A stretch of DNA of 5,608 bases from Pseudomonadota bacterium (GCA_023423995.1 JAFAEL010000238.1:1-5608); one strand, 5' to 3'. Positions 1-5,608 are shown, counted from the first letter of the stretch. The notes: a model not told the origin generated them from the sequence alone. Numbers and translations: made by a program.

Positions 1-1014
1 CTCGCCGGGCACGCCCGTGACGCGCTCGACTTCGTCGGGCGCCCACTTCGCAACCTCCGTGCGGACGTCGTCCATTCCGTAGACGCGCTGGCGGATGAAT
101 TCCTTGTCCTCCCAGCCATTCTGGAAGATGTGCCAGAGGATACCCCAGATAACCGGAATGTCCGTGCCCGAGCGCAGCCGGACATACTCGGTCGCGTGAG
201 CGGCCGTGCGGGTGAAGCGGGGATCGATGACGACGAGGTTGGCGTTGTTGAGCTCCTTGCCGGCGAGCACGTGCTGCATGGAGATTGGATGCGCCTCGGC
301 CGGATTGCCGCCCATGATGAACATGGTCTTGGCGTTGCGGATGTCGTTGTAGGAATTCGTCTGGGCGCCGTAGCCCCAGGTGTTCGCGACACCCGCAACC
401 GTGGTCGAGTGACAGATGCGGGCCTGGTGATCGACCGAGTTCGTGCCCCAGAAGGCGGCGAACTTGCGCAGGAGATAGGCCGCCTCGTTCGTGTACTTGG
501 CCGAGCCAAGCCAATAGGCGGAATCGGCGCCGTACTTGCCCCGGATCTCGAGAAGCTTGTCGCCGATCTCGTCGATCGCCTGGTCCCAGCTGACGCGCTG
601 CCACTGCCCGTTCACGAGCTTCACCGGGTATCGCAGCCGGCGCTCTCCCTGGACGACCTCGCGGATCGCGGCGCCCTTGGCGCAGTGGGTGCCGCGGTTG
701 ATCGGCGACCCCCACGAGGGCTCCTGGCCGACCCAGACGCCATTCACGACCTCCGCCGTCACCGTGCAGCCGACCGAGCAGTGGGTGCAGATGTTTCGCC
801 TGATGGTCACCTGCGGGCCGCTCACGGACGTGCCGGCCGCCTCGGCCTGCCGGATCAGACCGGGCTGGGCGGATCCAAGAGCCGCGAGGCCGCCGACCGT
901 AAGCCCGGATCGGCGAAGGAAGGAGCGGCGGTCCATGGTTCCCGAGGAGAGGCCGGTGGCCGTGGCCTGGAGCTTCGCGCGGCTCGCTTCGCCGCTCCTG
1001 CGCTTCGTCAGCAT
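1..1014 (-). CDS. Formate dehydrogenase alpha (major) subunit, Tat-exported, N-terminal part
   Basis: This is the first 338 residues of a molybdopterin oxidoreductase of the FdnG/FdoG class; the gene is cut by the left edge. The family oxidises formate to CO2 in the periplasm and passes electrons to an Fe-S beta subunit and a cytochrome b gamma subunit, presumably encoded further left. A twin-arginine motif (DRRSFLRR, residues 28-35) is followed by a hydrophobic stretch and a likely cleavage site after AEAA (about residue 60). A [4Fe-4S] site follows: C76, C79, C83 and C111, with the conserved Lys113 beside the last Cys. ARICHS (199-204) places Cys201 and His202 at the active site; this position is selenocysteine in E. 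coli FdnG. FIMGGNPAEAHP (232-243) is the expected cofactor-domain motif. I chose ATG at 1014 because GAGGG lies 7 bases upstream; an in-frame ATG at 936, just before the RR motif, is the alternative. Class identification is firm; physiological role is inferred. Confidence 0.93.
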   Translation of the reverse strand, partial: MLTKRRSGEASRAKLQATATGLSSGTMDRRSFLRRSGLTVGGLAALGSAQPGLIRQAEAAGTSVSGPQVTIRRNICTHCSVGCTVTAEVVNGVWVGQEPSWGSPINRGTHCAKGAAIREVVQGERRLRYPVKLVNGQWQRVSWDQAIDEIGDKLLEIRGKYGADSAYWLGSAKYTNEAAYLLRKFAAFWGTNSVDHQARICHSTTVAGVANTWGYGAQTNSYNDIRNAKTMFIMGGNPAEAHPISMQHVLAGKELNNANLVVIDPRFTRTAAHATEYVRLRSGTDIPVIWGILWHIFQNGWEDKEFIRQRVYGMDDVRTEVAKWAPDEVERVTGVPGE

Positions 1015-1021
1015 CGGGCAG

Positions 1022-1026
1022 CCCTC
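1022..1026 (-). promoter_or_regulatory. Ribosome binding site of the formate dehydrogenase alpha gene
   Basis: The minus strand reads GAGGG, with 7 bases between it and the ATG at 1014. This supports the upstream start over the internal ATG at 936, which gives a long n-region of about 28 residues before the twin-arginine motif. Confidence 0.55.
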
Positions 1027-1027
1027 A

Positions 1028-1379
1028 CATCTTCAGGGTCTCGCACCCATTGGCTCGTCGCGTAGCCGGATCCGCCTTCGCCTCACCCTCCGCGGCCCTC
1101 TGCCAATAACCCGAGCCTTCAGGCCGCACATCCTGTCAGTTGTCTCGGCTGTCACGTCGGATGTCAGCCTGTTCGTATGCGTACATGATGAGAAGCGGCT
1201 GCGAGAGGCCCCGAAACGTGCCGGCGAGCTCAAGGCATTGAACCTGGCGGCCGACATGAGCCGGAGTGAAGAGCGCAGCCCAACCGAAGGCGGGTGCGTG
1301 GACCGGTCGGCCTAATTCAGCAGATCGAGGCCGATGTCTGCCCGTCCGGCCGGCAGGTTCGGGACGAACGAATTTCCGT
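1028..1379. other. Divergent intergenic region between formate dehydrogenase and the aldehyde oxidase-type operon
   Basis: About 350 bases separate two divergently transcribed molybdoenzyme genes, and I find no gene here with convincing protein character. Promoters for both directions must lie here or further upstream of each gene, but I cannot point to a convincing -35/-10 pair on either strand. Two kinds of structure are visible. One is a cluster of TGTC-starting pentamers at 1134, 1141, 1150 and 1162. The other is a perfect 5-base inverted repeat with a 3-base spacer at 1357-1369, just before the operon's ribosome binding site. The part from about 1130 to 1190 looks less GC-rich than the flanking genes, as expected for regulatory DNA. 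Any regulator is unknown. Confidence 0.6.
1357..1369. promoter_or_regulatory. Short inverted repeat upstream of the oxidase operon, possible operator
   Basis: GTTCG-GGA-CGAAC is a perfect inverted repeat with 5-base arms and a 3-base centre. It lies 10 bases before the ribosome binding site of the first operon gene. The position would suit a repressor site or a small hairpin in the leader RNA. At this length in GC-rich DNA it could easily be chance, so the assignment is weak. Confidence 0.2.
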
Positions 1380-1385
1380 GGAGGA
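1380..1385 (+). promoter_or_regulatory. Ribosome binding site of the [2Fe-2S] subunit gene
   Basis: GGAGGA is a near-perfect Shine-Dalgarno sequence with 7 bases before the ATG at 1393. It decides the start of the small-subunit gene: the frame stays open upstream to an ATG at 1294, but those 33 extra codons have no such site and would not add a Tat signal. Confidence 0.85.
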
Positions 1386-1392
1386 AGACGTC

Positions 1393-1896
1393 ATGCTGCA
1401 TGGACCGTCTGGAACGAGTAGTGGCGCGCCGACGTCCTTCGCGATCGAGTTGACAATCAACGGGACCCGCCATTCGCTTCGGCTGGATCCGCGAACCTCG
1501 CTACTTGACCTGTTGCGCGAGCATCTTGACCTGACAGGCACCAAGAAAGGCTGTGACCAGGGTCAGTGCGGTGCCTGCACGGTGCTCGTGGACGGCCGAC
1601 GAGTCGTCTCGTGCCTGACGATGGCAGTGATGACGGACGGTGCGAGCGTCACCACCATCGAAGGATTGGCGATCGACGGAAAGCTGCACCCTCTACAGCA
1701 GGCCTTCATCGACCACGACGCGTTCCAGTGCGGCTACTGCACTCCGGGTCAGATCTGCTCGGCAGCCGGGCTGATCGCGGAAGGCAGGGCGAAGACGGCC
1801 GCGGAAATTCGCGAGCTGATGAGCGGCAATCTCTGCCGCTGCGGTGCCTATCCCAACATTGTCGCGGCCATCCAGCAAGCGATGGGGCAGCCATGA
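1393..1896 (+). CDS. [2Fe-2S] subunit of an aldehyde oxidoreductase (PaoA/YagT-like), no signal peptide
   Basis: The 167-residue product is the iron-sulfur subunit of a xanthine oxidase-family molybdenum hydroxylase; it carries electrons from the Mo centre to FAD. The N-terminal plant-ferredoxin-type domain has C54, C59, C62 and C74 (GTKKGCDQGQCGACTVL). The C-terminal helical domain has the second [2Fe-2S] site at C113, C116, C148 and C150 (FQCGYCTPGQ, then MSGNLCRCGAYPN). The spacing matches the family, and TTIEGL (87-92) is a usual linker motif. The closest named relative I recognise is E. coli PaoA. As I recall it, PaoA begins with a twin-arginine signal and has a longer loop before the last Cys pair; both are absent here, so this protein is predicted to be cytoplasmic. 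Its TGA overlaps the ATG of the next gene (ATGA), which suggests translational coupling. The subunit identity is certain; the substrate class is inferred from the operon. Confidence 0.95.
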   Translation: MLHGPSGTSSGAPTSFAIELTINGTRHSLRLDPRTSLLDLLREHLDLTGTKKGCDQGQCGACTVLVDGRRVVSCLTMAVMTDGASVTTIEGLAIDGKLHPLQQAFIDHDAFQCGYCTPGQICSAAGLIAEGRAKTAAEIRELMSGNLCRCGAYPNIVAAIQQAMGQP

Positions 1897-2900
1897 TCAG
1901 CTTCGAATACTCACGCGCCAGCGACGTCGCCGACGCCGTGCGGCAGATCGCTTCCGGCGGGACTGCCAGGTTCATTGCGGGCGGAACGAACCTGTTCGAC
2001 CTGATGAAGATGGACGTCGAGCGGCCCGGCAAGCTCATCGACGTCACGAGGCTGCCGCTCCATGACGTCGAAGAAACTGCCGCGGGAGGGCTCCGCATCG
2101 GTGCACTCGTTCGCAACACCGATCTGGCCTACCACCCGGAGGTGGAGCGCCGTTACCCGATGCTGTCGAGCGCCATCCTGGCCGGAGCATCGCAGCAGCT
2201 CCGCAACATGGCGTCGGTCGGCGGAAACCTGCTCCAGCGTACGCGCTGCGCCTACTTCTACGACCTTGTCACCCCGTGCAACAAACGCGCGCCGGGCAGC
2301 GGCTGCTCCGCCGTCGGGGGACTTAATCGCGGGCATGCCATCCTCGGCACGAGCGAGTCCTGCATCGCGGTCCATCCGTCGGACATGTGCGTGGTGCTCG
2401 ACGCGAAGGTGCACGTGACGGGCGCGGCGGGCGAACGCGTGATCCCCATCGGAGAGTTCCACCGCCTGCCCGGCGATACGCCGGAACGGGACACCAATCT
2501 GGGCGCGGACGAGCTGATCACCTCCGTCGAGCTGCCGCCGCAAGGGTTTTCCGCGAACTACACCTATCTGAAGATCCGTGATCGGCTCTCCTACGCCTTC
2601 GCGCTCGTTTCCGCCGCGGTGGGTCTCGAACTCGAGGGCGACCGGATCAGGGACGCGCGCTTCGCGCTCGGCGGGGTCGCCCACAAACCTTGGCGTGATC
2701 CCGAGGCCGAGGCGGCGCTCCGCGGCCGGACGGCCGACGAAACGGCCTTCGGCCGGGCGGCGGATATCCTCCTGCGCGACGCGAAGGGTTTCGGCCACAA
2801 CACGTTCAAGATCGATCTCGCGCGGCGTGTCGTCGTACGCGCGCTCTCGCAGGCGGCGCGGGGCACTCCGCAGTCGCAAGCCAACAAGAAGATCGCGTGA
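1893..2900 (+). CDS. FAD-binding subunit with [4Fe-4S] insertion (PaoB/YagS-like)
   Basis: This 335-residue protein is the flavin subunit of the molybdenum hydroxylase. It takes electrons from the [2Fe-2S] subunit and delivers them to the final acceptor. The FAD pyrophosphate loop is FIAGGTNLFDLM (27-38), a second flavin motif is SVGGNLLQ (108-115), and RIRDARFALGGVAHKPW (251-267) belongs to the C-terminal CO-dehydrogenase-flavoprotein domain. After RTR (116-118) comes the insertion that marks the PaoB group: C119, C129, C138 and C157, spaced C-x9-C-x8-C-x18-C. In PaoB such an insertion holds a [4Fe-4S] cluster. A fifth Cys (C166) lies just beyond. The length fits the family and there is no signal peptide. 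The start overlaps the previous stop by 3 bases, with only a weak GGGG upstream, so translation is probably coupled. The assignment to the PaoB-type group is strong; the electron acceptor is not evident. Confidence 0.95.
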   Translation: MISFEYSRASDVADAVRQIASGGTARFIAGGTNLFDLMKMDVERPGKLIDVTRLPLHDVEETAAGGLRIGALVRNTDLAYHPEVERRYPMLSSAILAGASQQLRNMASVGGNLLQRTRCAYFYDLVTPCNKRAPGSGCSAVGGLNRGHAILGTSESCIAVHPSDMCVVLDAKVHVTGAAGERVIPIGEFHRLPGDTPERDTNLGADELITSVELPPQGFSANYTYLKIRDRLSYAFALVSAAVGLELEGDRIRDARFALGGVAHKPWRDPEAEAALRGRTADETAFGRAADILLRDAKGFGHNTFKIDLARRVVVRALSQAARGTPQSQANKKIA

Positions 2901-2904
2901 GGAG
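2899..2904 (+). promoter_or_regulatory. Ribosome binding site of the catalytic subunit gene
   Basis: GAGGAG overlaps the stop codon of the FAD-subunit gene (TGA at 2898-2900) and has 4 bases before the ATG at 2909. This favours that ATG over the in-frame GTG at 2897, which would put the site inside the coding sequence. Confidence 0.65.
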
Positions 2905-2908
2905 AGCC

Positions 2909-5134
2909 ATGGCCGCCTATATCGGAACCGCCACATCACGGGTCGACGGGGCCGCGAAGGTCACGGGCGCAGCGAAATACGCTGCCGAGTTCGCGGCTCC
3001 CGGGGTCGCGCATGCAAGCGTCGTGACGTCGACCATCACGAAGGGCCGCATCGTCCGGGTCGACGCCAGCGCGGCGGTGGCACTACCCGGCATGATCGAG
3101 GTGCTCACGCACGAGAACCGGCCGCCCATGGCGGAGAGCTTCGAGGCCTACAAGGACGAGTTGGCGCCGGACGGGTCGCCGTTCCGGCCGCTCTTTGACG
3201 ACCAGGTGATGTTCAACGGCCAGCCGATCGCGCTCGCTCTCGCCGAAACCTCGGAGATCGCGCGCCAGGCGGCCTCCCTCGTCCGGGTAGAGTACGCCGA
3301 GGAGCCGTATCAGACGGACATGTTCCGCCGCCGCGACGCTGCGGTTCCGGTGAAGGATCCGACAAACCCGATCGAGGCCTTGTTCGCGCCGCCCAAGGCG
3401 CGGGGAACCCCGGACAAGGCACTGGCCGCCGCGGCCCTGCGGCATGAGGCCGAGTATTTCGTGCCGATCGAACACCACAATCCGATGGAGCTCTTCGCCG
3501 CGACCGTAGTGGTCGAGGACGGCGGAAAGCTCACGGTCTATGACAAGACGCAGGGCGTTCAGAACGTGCAGAGATATCTCTGCAGCGTGTTCGGCATGGA
3601 GGCGGACCAGGTCCGCGTCATGAACCCCTTCATGGGAGGCGGGTTCGGAGTGGGCCTGCGCCCGCAATACGAGGTGGTGCTGGCCGTCCTCGCCGCTCGC
3701 GCGCTCCGGCGTTCGGTGCGGGTCGTGCTCACCCGTCCGCAGATGTACGCCCTCGGTTACCGGCCTGCGATGATCCAGCGGATCGCGATCGGTGCCGCCG
3801 CCAGCGGAACGCTGGACGCGATCACGCACGACGCCGTCACCGTGACCTCGCAATATGAGGATTTCCATCGTCAGGAGACAGGCTGGTCGGGGCTGCTCTA
3901 CAAGTCGGAGCATGCGAGCTACGCGCACAGGCTCGCGCGGCTCGACCTACCCACCTCGTGCGACATGCGTGCGCCGAGCGCCGCTCCGGCACTCTTCGCT
4001 CTCGAGTCCGCGATGGACGAGCTGGCCATCGCGCTGAAGCTCGATCCCGTCGAGCTAAGGCTGCGCTGCTATTCGGACCGCGATCAGCACGAGGACAAGC
4101 CCTACAGCAGCAAGGCGCTGCGGGAATGCTATCGTGAGGGGGCTGAGGCGTTCGGCTGGGACAGGCGCAACCCGGAGCCTCGCTCGATGCGCGACGGTCG
4201 TGAGTTGGTGGGCCTCGGAATGGCAACCGGCGTCTGGGAAGCTTTGCAGGCGCCGATCACCGTCCGCATCACGCTGTCGGCAAACGGGCACGCCGAGGTG
4301 GCGTGTGCGACCTCGGACATCGGGACCGGCACCTACACCATCATGGCGCAGGTCGCGGCCGACATGCTTGGGCTGCCACTCGACAACATCAGCGTCCGGC
4401 TCGGCGACTCCAGCCTGCCGCAATCGCCGGTCGAGGGTGGATCGTGGATCGCGGCCTCCGTGGCGAACGGTATCGCTGCGACCGCGGATGCGATCCGGGA
4501 CGAATTGCTGCGTCTCGCCCAGGGGACGCCGGACTCGCCCCTGGCAGGCATCGAGCCAGGTGACGTGGTCTTGATGGAGGGCAGTCTCGTCAGCAGGCGC
4601 GACGCAACGCGAGCGGTGTCGATCGTCGATGCGATGCGCCAAGGCGGGGTGGACCACGTCGAGCAGGTGAAGTCGACGAACCCATCCGCGGATTCACGGG
4701 CGCACAACGCGCATTCCGCGGTTTTCGTGGAAGTGCGGGTGGATGAACAGCTCGGCGTGGTCCGCGTCACGCGGGTCGTCAGCGCGGTCGCGGCCGGACG
4801 CATCCTGAATACGAAGACGGCAGGCAGCCAGATCCTCGGTGGCGTGGTCTGGGGCATCGGAATGGCGCTGCACGAGGAGACGCAAATCGACCACCGGTTC
4901 GGGCGGATCATGAACGCCAATATCGCCGAGTATCATGTGCCGGCGAACGCCGACATCCACGACATCAAGGTGATCTTCGTCGACGAGCAGGACGACAGCA
5001 ATCCTCTCGGGATCAAAGGCGTAGGCGAGATCGGTATCGTAGGGGTGGCAGCCGCCGTCGCCAACGCGGTTCATCATGCCACCGGCAGGCGCGTTCGCGA
5101 TCTTCCCATCACCCTCGACAAGGTGCTGGGTTGA
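2909..5134 (+). CDS. Molybdenum-cofactor catalytic subunit of an aldehyde oxidoreductase (xanthine dehydrogenase family, PaoC/YagR-like)
   Basis: The 741-residue large subunit binds the molybdenum cofactor and hydroxylates the substrate, typically an aldehyde to its acid. It opens with the usual N-terminal a/b-hammerhead domain (SRVDGAAKVTGAAKYAAEF, 10-28). Cofactor-domain motifs follow: MNPFMGGGFGVG (238-249), MRAPSAAPALFALE (353-366), ATSDIGTGTYTIMAQVAADM (467-486) and PVEGGSWIAAS (507-517). The catalytic Glu is most likely E707 in GIKGVGEIGIVG (701-712), the conserved base of the family. The partners suggest a PaoABC-type heterotrimer, in which the pterin is usually the cytosine dinucleotide form; that is inference from the family. 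Two spots look unlike PaoC as I recall it: Ser in MRAPS where Gly is common, and GVWEALQ (441-447), where I remember an Arg in PaoC. The substrate may therefore differ from aromatic aldehydes. No cofactor-insertion chaperone gene follows directly. Confidence 0.94.
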   Translation: MAAYIGTATSRVDGAAKVTGAAKYAAEFAAPGVAHASVVTSTITKGRIVRVDASAAVALPGMIEVLTHENRPPMAESFEAYKDELAPDGSPFRPLFDDQVMFNGQPIALALAETSEIARQAASLVRVEYAEEPYQTDMFRRRDAAVPVKDPTNPIEALFAPPKARGTPDKALAAAALRHEAEYFVPIEHHNPMELFAATVVVEDGGKLTVYDKTQGVQNVQRYLCSVFGMEADQVRVMNPFMGGGFGVGLRPQYEVVLAVLAARALRRSVRVVLTRPQMYALGYRPAMIQRIAIGAAASGTLDAITHDAVTVTSQYEDFHRQETGWSGLLYKSEHASYAHRLARLDLPTSCDMRAPSAAPALFALESAMDELAIALKLDPVELRLRCYSDRDQHEDKPYSSKALRECYREGAEAFGWDRRNPEPRSMRDGRELVGLGMATGVWEALQAPITVRITLSANGHAEVACATSDIGTGTYTIMAQVAADMLGLPLDNISVRLGDSSLPQSPVEGGSWIAASVANGIAATADAIRDELLRLAQGTPDSPLAGIEPGDVVLMEGSLVSRRDATRAVSIVDAMRQGGVDHVEQVKSTNPSADSRAHNAHSAVFVEVRVDEQLGVVRVTRVVSAVAAGRILNTKTAGSQILGGVVWGIGMALHEETQIDHRFGRIMNANIAEYHVPANADIHDIKVIFVDEQDDSNPLGIKGVGEIGIVGVAAAVANAVHHATGRRVRDLPITLDKVLG

Positions 5135-5328
5135 AAGGAATTCCATCGGATCTCGCCGACGGGCTGGGTGCCGCAGCAACGTCGCCCGCCCGATGGCCCT
5201 GATCTGTCCCTCGAGGGCGATCGCGGCTCGGCCGAGCGCTGCCGCGCCCCCCGGGGATGCAGCCCTGTCCCAACGCTCCGCAAGCATTCGTCCGCTCAGC
5301 CTCACCCGCTCTCCGATGGCCTTGCGGA
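5135..5328. other. Non-coding stretch after the oxidase operon
   Basis: No convincing gene or T-rich terminator follows the catalytic subunit. Two perfect palindromes are present: CCCTCGAGGG at 5208-5217 and GCTCGGCCGAGC at 5226-5237. TCGCCC (5182-5187) also pairs with GGGCGA (5215-5220) across 27 bases. These could fold weakly in the operon's RNA tail, but such pairings are common in GC-rich DNA, and I do not call them a terminator. A minus-strand frame starting at GTG 5332 stays open leftward across the operon end, but it runs antisense through the catalytic subunit and is probably not a gene. Confidence 0.4.
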
Positions 5329-5442
5329 TCACACTCCCGCGTAGACGAGCCGGGTGAAGAAGTCCGGCCCGATGACGAACTTGCCCCATTTCGCGTCGAA
5401 TGCTGCCGTTGGTTTCGCGGCGGCCGTGTCAGCCTTCCTATG
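5329..5442 (-). pseudogene. Possible C-terminal relic of an unidentified protein
   Basis: On the minus strand, 26 codons ending in TGA at 5331-5329 encode a peptide that reads like real protein: AAFDAKWGKFVIGPDFFTRL, followed by VYAGV. The frame is open upstream to the window edge, but it has no ATG, GTG, TTG or CTG start before the neighbouring gene's hairpin and tail. Further upstream it is out of frame with that gene. It therefore looks like the end of a decayed gene rather than an intact one. I do not recognise the family. The alternative is that it is a chance open frame; the run of aromatic and hydrophobic residues ending cleanly at a stop argues mildly against chance. Confidence 0.3.
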
Positions 5443-5448
5443 TTGAGC

Positions 5449-5484
5449 GTTGCACCTGGCCGAGACGGCCCGGCCAGGCGCAAC
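5449..5484 (-). terminator. Probable terminator hairpin of the right-hand minus-strand gene
   Basis: Two 13-base arms (5449-5461 and 5472-5484) flank a 10-base loop. In RNA from the minus strand all 13 positions pair, one as a G-U wobble; in plus-strand RNA that position is an A-C mismatch. It starts 13 bases after the TAG of the binding-protein gene. No T-run follows, so it may act with Rho or as an RNA 3'-end stabiliser. It would also lie downstream of the oxidase operon, but far from its stop. Confidence 0.6.
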
Positions 5485-5497
5485 ACATTGCGCGCGA

Positions 5498-5608
5498 CTA
5501 GCCCTTCTTCGTGAGGGGGCAGGCGCTTTCGCTGAGCGGACGGAAGGCTTTCTCGGCCGGGATGGTCGACAGGATGGAATAGTAATCCCAGGGGGCCTTC
5601 GACTCGGA
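5498..5608 (-). CDS. C-terminal end of a probable ABC transporter periplasmic binding protein (branched-chain amino acid type)
   Basis: Only the last 36 residues are in the window; the gene continues past the right edge. The tail contains APWDYYSILSTIPAEKAFRP and ends with SACPLTKKG. The combination of WDYY, TIP-x2-xAF and a near-terminal CP resembles, from memory, the C-termini of LivK-like solute-binding proteins (Peripla_BP_6 type) in rhizobial and related genomes. Such proteins bind amino acids, amides or other small organic solutes in the periplasm and deliver them to an ABC permease. Codon use (C/G at most third positions) and the strong hairpin just after the stop support a genuine gene end. 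The family call rests on a short tail and remains tentative. Confidence 0.6.
   Translation of the reverse strand, partial: SESKAPWDYYSILSTIPAEKAFRPLSESACPLTKKG

Noticed and set aside
400..415. Selenocysteine codon in the formate dehydrogenase
   Set aside because: The active-site codon (residue 201, ARICHS) is TGC for Cys, not TGA, so no selenocysteine insertion is needed.
130..1065. Plus-strand open frame (311 codons) over the formate dehydrogenase region
   Set aside because: The opposite strand encodes an unmistakable formate dehydrogenase with Tat and Cys motifs. This frame has no family motif and no good ribosome site.
1033..1257. Minus-strand 74-codon frame in the divergent region
   Set aside because: Its composition is dominated by Arg and Ser, it has no recognisable motif or good ribosome site, and it sits in a region expected to be regulatory.
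1294..1392. N-terminal extension of the [2Fe-2S] subunit to ATG 1294
   Set aside because: The strong GGAGGA at 1380-1385 points to ATG 1393, and the extension contains no signal or domain.
1911..2939. Long minus-strand open frame (342 codons) opposite the FAD subunit gene
   Set aside because: It is antisense to a gene with clear flavin and Fe-S motifs. Its translation is rich in Arg, Val, Gly and His without recognisable motifs, the usual shadow of a high-GC gene.
5226..5237. 12-base perfect palindrome GCTCGGCCGAGC as a terminator for the oxidase operon
   Set aside because: It has no loop and no T-run. It may be chance in GC-rich DNA.
4694..5389. Minus-strand 231-codon frame across the end of the catalytic subunit
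   Set aside because: Most of it is antisense to conserved motifs of the catalytic subunit. The part beyond 5135 has no recognisable domain and overlaps the relic fragment in another frame.
1..5608. CRISPR arrays, tRNA or rRNA genes, insertion sequences, long direct repeats
   Set aside because: I read both strands for these and saw no repeat arrays, RNA gene signatures, transposase motifs or element ends.

Overview
The window comes from a high-GC bacterium, most likely an alphaproteobacterium of the Hyphomicrobiales (Methylobacterium/Bradyrhizobium/Rhodopseudomonas type). The pointers are the strong G/C bias at third codon positions, a Cys-type (not Sec-type) Tat-exported formate dehydrogenase, and a branched-chain-amino-acid-type binding-protein tail of a kind I associate with that group. 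The taxonomic placement is inference; no 16S or other marker is present.

Layout. (1) Positions 1-1014, minus strand: N-terminal third (338 residues) of a periplasmic formate dehydrogenase alpha subunit. It has a twin-arginine signal, a [4Fe-4S] Cys cluster and an active-site Cys; the gene runs off the left edge. (2) Positions 1015-1392: a 378-bp divergent intergenic region that must hold the promoters for both directions. (3) Positions 1393-5134, plus strand: a compact three-gene operon for a molybdenum hydroxylase of the xanthine oxidase family, organised like E. coli PaoABC. It encodes a [2Fe-2S] subunit (167 aa), an FAD subunit carrying the extra four-Cys [4Fe-4S] insertion (335 aa), and a molybdenum-cofactor catalytic subunit (741 aa). 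The first two genes overlap by 3 bases (ATGA); the second and third are 8 bases apart. (4) Positions 5135-5497: no intact gene. This stretch holds a probable decayed C-terminal coding fragment on the minus strand and a strong hairpin that fits a terminator for the gene to its right. (5) Positions 5498-5608, minus strand: the last 36 residues of a probable periplasmic binding protein of an ABC transporter, running off the right edge.

How the genes may work together. The three-subunit enzyme should oxidise aldehydes (or related carbonyl/heterocyclic substrates) to acids. Electrons would pass from the Mo centre through two [2Fe-2S] clusters to FAD, with the [4Fe-4S] cluster nearby. The formate dehydrogenase faces it across a shared upstream region and would oxidise formate in the periplasm. 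Unlike E. coli PaoA, the small subunit here has no Tat signal, so the complex is predicted to be cytoplasmic and the two molybdoenzymes to sit on opposite sides of the membrane. No cofactor-insertion chaperone (PaoD/XdhC type) lies directly after the operon.

I do not see a clearly new system here. The most useful leads are the signal-less small subunit, active-site-region differences in the catalytic subunit, the divergent pairing of two Mo enzymes, and the unexplained coding relic near position 5400.
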